A stretch of 37,201 nucleotides of DNA from Mycobacterium asiaticum DSM 44297 (GTDB lineage Bacteria; Actinomycetota; Actinomycetes; Mycobacteriales; Mycobacteriaceae), in assembly GCF_000613245.1 (NCBI RefSeq), contig NZ_HG964936.1:704247-741447 (forward strand), written 5' to 3'. Below the pieces are notes generated by a model that ran no database searches, was not told the origin of the DNA, and was given only the letters and a program-made list of their open reading frames with translations. The stretch's first letter is position 1, and each line of letters opens with the position of its first letter. A program made the translations under genes and the position numbers. This document shows, piece after piece, positions 34,027 to 37,201 of the stretch.

Positions 34027-34896
34027 ATGGCGATTGACCCGAGTGCCGTCGGTGCGGTAACCGAGCCTCAGTTGTTCGAGTGGACCGACCGGGACACATT
34101 GCTTTACGCACTCGGCGTCGGCGCCGGACTGGACGACTTGGCGTTCACCACCGAGAACAGTCACGACATCCCACAGCAGGTGTTGCCCACCTACGCGGTG
34201 ATCTGCTGCCCGGCGTTCGCGGCGGCGGGCAAGGTGGGAACCTTCAACTGGGCCATGCTTTTACACGGGTCGCAGACGGTCCGGTTGCATGCGCCGTTGC
34301 CGCCGGCCGGACAGCTGTCCGTCGTCACCGAGGTCGCCGACATTCAGGACAAGGGCGAGGGGAAGAACGCCATCCTGATGTTGCGCGGCGAGGGCAAGGA
34401 TCCCGACTCTGGCAAGTTGATCGCCGAGACTCTCACCACCCTGGTCATCCGCGGCGAAGGCGGCTTCGGGGGAGAGAAGGGCGAACGGCCGGTCGCCCCG
34501 GAGTTCCCCGACCGTGAACCCGACGCCCGGATCGACCTGCCGACCCGCGAGGACCAGGCGCTGATCTACCGGCTGTCCGGCGACCGCAATCCGCTCCACA
34601 GCGACCCGTGGTTCGCCACCAACCTGGCCGGGTTCCCCAGGCCGATCCTGCACGGCCTGTGCACATATGGGGTCTCCGGCCGGGCGCTCGTCGCCGAACT
34701 GGGCAACGGGGTGGCCGCCAACATCACCTCGATCGCCGCCCGCTTCACCAAGCCGGTGTTTCCCGGCGAAACCCTGTCGACGCTGATCTGGAAGACCGAA
34801 CCGGGCAAGGCGCTGTTCCGCACCGAAGCGTCCGGCGCTGAAGGGCTCGGCCCGCGGCTGGTCCTCGACGACGGCGAGGTGGAGTACGTCACCTAG
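34027..34896 (+). CDS. htdY: (R)-3-hydroxyacyl-thioester dehydratase HtdY
   Basis: The 289-residue protein is a double-hotdog MaoC hydratase. The C-terminal hotdog has the hydratase-2 motif YRLSGDRNPLHSDPWFA followed by GFPRPILHGLC, with catalytic Asp and His. The N-terminal hotdog is degenerate, as in the family. It acts on 3-hydroxyacyl-CoA/ACP, and M. tuberculosis HtdY (Rv3389c) has been shown to have this activity. ATG 34027 has AGAGGAG at 34014-34020. Its TAG stop overlaps the converging permease TAG in the palindrome CTAG (34893-34896). Confidence 0.92.
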   Translation: MAIDPSAVGAVTEPQLFEWTDRDTLLYALGVGAGLDDLAFTTENSHDIPQQVLPTYAVICCPAFAAAGKVGTFNWAMLLHGSQTVRLHAPLPPAGQLSVVTEVADIQDKGEGKNAILMLRGEGKDPDSGKLIAETLTTLVIRGEGGFGGEKGERPVAPEFPDREPDARIDLPTREDQALIYRLSGDRNPLHSDPWFATNLAGFPRPILHGLCTYGVSGRALVAELGNGVAANITSIAARFTKPVFPGETLSTLIWKTEPGKALFRTEASGAEGLGPRLVLDDGEVEYVT

Positions 34897-36314
34897 CGCT
34901 TGACGGTCCGGTAGTAGTGCACGTAGGCGGCGGCGGGTACCACCACGAACGTGGCCGCGATCAGCACGATCGAGAAGTAGTTGGGCCCGCCGTCGGGCGT
35001 CAGCACGAGCGTGCGGTAATCGAACGACACCGCCAACGCCGCCGAGATCACCACGGCGGCGACCGGTAATACTTTGTCGGTGAAGCTATTCCGCTTCACT
35101 TCGGCGTGAGCTCCGGTGGTGTCGCGGGCCAGCGCGATGAGTGCGATCGGCACGATGATGAACTGGATGAACCGGGCGATCACGGCCAGGCCGGTCAGGT
35201 TTTGCAGGTCGAATCGCAGCGCCAGGGGGAACGCCAGGGCTAGGGTCGCCGTGATGACGAACGCGAACATGGGCACACCGAACCGATTCTGCTGTGACAG
35301 CCGGGCCGGCAGAGTTCTGGTGTCGGACAACGCCGTCCACAGTCGCGGAGCGCCGAATGATGCGGCGACGTTGATCCCGAACATTGATACCAGCGCGCCG
35401 ATAACGATTACCGTCCGGAAGGCGTCGTTTCCGATGCCTGCTGCCAGTTTGACGGTTTTGGTTGAGTGCACGACCTTGTCTGAGCCCAGCAGCATCGCCA
35501 CGGTCACCGCGAGGACATAGACGGTACCGACGGTCAGGATGGAAATCGGTATGGCGCGCGGCAGGTTTCGCTCCGGTTTGTGCATCTCCTCAGCGGCATT
35601 GGCGATCGACTCGAACCCGGTGAACGCGTACAGCGCGGCCATGGTGGCCAGAACCAAACCGCTCATCGGGCTCTGCCCGACTTCGATGAAGCCGAACAAC
35701 GCATAGGGCGCGGGGTGGAAAACCTCCGGCGAAGCGGACTGAGCGTAGTTGTTGACGTGTCCGGCCACGACGATGCCCAACCCGCCGACAATGAAGATCG
35801 AAAGCGCCGACACCTTACCAAGCGTCGAAATCCCGTTGGCCCACTCGATTGCTTTGTTGCCGAACAGGTTGATGGTGAGCAGCACGGCGATGAAGATGAG
35901 GAACGTCAAGGTCTTGGGCCCGAACAGCGCCGTGTCGTTGCCCCAATTACGTTCCGGGAAGGCGACGTTCAGTAACGTGGTGATGAACAGGGACGCCAGC
36001 ACGCCCCATGCGATCGATGCGACGATGGCGTGCGTGACGCCGACGTATATGCCGAGCCGCTGACCGAACGCGGCGGTCGTATAGGCGTAGGAAGCGCCGT
36101 TGGTCTTGACATATCTTGCCGCGGTGGCGAAAACGAGGGCCATGATGACGGCGAAGAGGCCCGCCAGAATGTAGGCGAGCGGCGCCAGGGGACCGGCCAG
36201 CTTGATGACAGCGCCCGGGGTGAGGAAGATGCCAGCGCCGATGACGGCGTTGATCCCGAGCATGACGATGCTCCAGAAACCGAGCTTGCTGATCGCGCGC
36301 CCTCCTAGCCGCAT
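34893..36314 (-). CDS. APC-superfamily amino acid permease
   Basis: The 473-residue integral membrane protein has about 12 hydrophobic segments. The first carries GINAVIGAGIFLTPGAVIK, the G-x-G-I-F signature of amino acid/polyamine/organocation transporters; YAFTGFESIANAAEEMHKP (about residue 235) is the other conserved site. Import of an amino acid with a cation is inferred; the substrate is unknown. ATG 36314 has little ribosome-site support. It lies between htdY and the PE_PGRS gene, where I recall no permease in M. tuberculosis. Confidence 0.9.
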   Translation of the reverse strand: MRLGGRAISKLGFWSIVMLGINAVIGAGIFLTPGAVIKLAGPLAPLAYILAGLFAVIMALVFATAARYVKTNGASYAYTTAAFGQRLGIYVGVTHAIVASIAWGVLASLFITTLLNVAFPERNWGNDTALFGPKTLTFLIFIAVLLTINLFGNKAIEWANGISTLGKVSALSIFIVGGLGIVVAGHVNNYAQSASPEVFHPAPYALFGFIEVGQSPMSGLVLATMAALYAFTGFESIANAAEEMHKPERNLPRAIPISILTVGTVYVLAVTVAMLLGSDKVVHSTKTVKLAAGIGNDAFRTVIVIGALVSMFGINVAASFGAPRLWTALSDTRTLPARLSQQNRFGVPMFAFVITATLALAFPLALRFDLQNLTGLAVIARFIQFIIVPIALIALARDTTGAHAEVKRNSFTDKVLPVAAVVISAALAVSFDYRTLVLTPDGGPNYFSIVLIAATFVVVPAAAYVHYYRTVKR

Positions 36315-36427
36315 CCGGCCCAGGATCAGGGCTGGTTGTTACCGTTCGTACCACGGGCGTGAAAGCGCAAGCGTAGGGCGTCGCCGCGTGCTCAGGTTGT
36401 TGGTCGGCTGACAGCGGTCTGGTGCCG

Positions 36428-37201
36428 CTAGGGCGTCCCGTTGGTGCCGTTGGTGCCGAGGAGTTTCCCGCCAGCACCGCCGGCAGCGCCGTTCCCGGCG
36501 GCGCCATTGGCTGACGGGCCGGTGCCCGCGCCGCCCCCATTGCCGCCACTGCCGCCATTGCCGATGTACTGTGCGCTCCCGCCGGTGCCGCCGTCGCCGC
36601 CGTTACCGCCGAGGCGCGTAGCGGTGGCACTCTTGCCGGTGTTGGCGCCGCCCGTGCCGCCGGCGCCGCCGCTACCGCCATTGCCGTAGAGGAGTCCGCC
36701 GGTACCGCCGCCGCCTCCGCCGCCGCCGTCACCACCGTTAGTACCGGTGCTGCCGTTAGTCGGGCCATTCGTATTACCGCCGGACCCGCCGGCCCCGCCG
36801 GCTCCGCCGGCTCCGATCAGTCCGGCACTGCCACCGGTGCCGCCCATTCCACCCTGCCCGCCGCTTCCGATGCTCGAGGCGGTTTGGCTCCCCCCGTTGC
36901 CGCCGGCCCCGGCGTCCCCGCCGTTGCCGTACAGCCAACCGCCGGTCCCGCCGTTGCCTCCGTTGCCTCCGTTGCCGCCTCGGCCATTGCCACCGGATTC
37001 GTTCCCCGGCGTCGCCGGCCCGCCCACCGTGACCACCGTTGCCGATTAAACCGGCGTTGCCGCCGTCGCCCCCTCTACCGCCGTCACCGCCGGCGCCATT
37101 GGCCTTGTTCACGCCGCCGGTGCCACCGGCGCCACCGGCGCCGCCGTCGCCCAACAGGTACCCGGCACGACCCCCAGCGCCGCCCGCGCCACCGGTGCCG
37201 G
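36428..37201 (-). CDS. PE_PGRS protein, C-terminal part, with apparent frameshift
   Basis: The sequence is built of Gly-Gly-X repeats (GGNGGNGGTGGWLYGNGGDAG, ending GTNGTNGTP at TAG 36428). The 5' part, with the PE domain, is beyond the right edge. Position next to htdY suggests the PE_PGRS52 (Rv3388) ortholog. The PGRS pattern reads in one frame from 37201 to about 37007 (DGGAGGAGGTGGVNKANGAG ... GLIGNGGHGGRAGDAG) and in the +1 frame from about 37004 to the end. The switch falls in a run of four G (37004-37007); three would restore a single frame. Either a real frameshift or a sequencing error is possible. The ATG at 37036 is not taken as a start. Confidence 0.75.

Noticed and set aside
36441..37049. 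Proline-rich plus-strand frames at the right end
   Set aside because: They are the complement of the Gly-Gly-X coding repeats of the PE_PGRS gene.
36428..37201. CRISPR-like short repeats
   Set aside because: The repeats are coding PGRS triplet patterns with no constant spacer length or conserved direct repeat.

Overview
The window is high-GC chromosomal DNA from a Mycobacterium, most likely a slow-growing non-tuberculous species. The evidence is gene content and order that follow the M. tuberculosis Rv3388-Rv3416 block in inverted orientation: whiB3, an Rv3415c-like gene, sigD-rsdA, Rv3412, guaB2-guaB3-choD, Rv3406/Rv3405c/Rv3404c/Rv3403c/Rv3402c, Rv3401-Rv3400, guaA, imuA'-imuB, iunH, cmaA1, acrA1, lpqD, htdY and a PE_PGRS gene. 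Ortholog names rest on remembered family sequences and synteny; no search was run.

Layout. 1-3928: a two-transmembrane potassium channel with TrkA-type domains (cut by the left edge), an F420-type LLM oxidoreductase and a DUF4185 protein; these replace the genes that flank whiB3 in M. tuberculosis. 4022-7204: WhiB3, a 372-base divergent control region rich in repeats, an Rv3415c-like gene, and SigD with its membrane anti-sigma factor RsdA. 7227-12349: a DUF5319 protein, then the purine/sterol run guaB2-guaB3-choD. 12358-14745: an iron/2-oxoglutarate sulfatase and a divergent TetR repressor, with three TGTAGTC-type inverted repeats between them, then a sugar N-formyltransferase. 14823-18768: two convergent units, a FAD/NAD(P) protein and an aminotransferase-glycosyltransferase pair, each preceded by an IdeR-like iron box. 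18852-21988: a GH65 phosphorylase/hydrolase coupled to a beta-phosphoglucomutase.

22055-27785: a cold-shock-domain protein diverging from guaA, two small secreted proteins, and the SOS mutasome pair imuA'-imuB behind a LexA box. 27894-30373: a WhiB4-like regulator at an unexpected place, IunH, and the cyclopropane synthase CmaA1. 30377-34896: lpqD-acrA1-2OG dioxygenase on one strand, HtdY on the other. 34893-36314: an APC permease. 36428 to the right edge: the C-terminal part of a PE_PGRS protein with an apparent one-base frameshift.

The most interesting region is 13255-18768. Amino-sugar tailoring genes (PLP aminotransferase, GT2 glycosyltransferase, N-formyltransferase) and a FAD protein lie together under what look like iron and TetR control. 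The glycosyltransferase is an extra gene relative to the M. tuberculosis order and is translationally coupled to the aminotransferase. This suggests an iron-responsive formylated amino-sugar glycan in this species, which is an inference.
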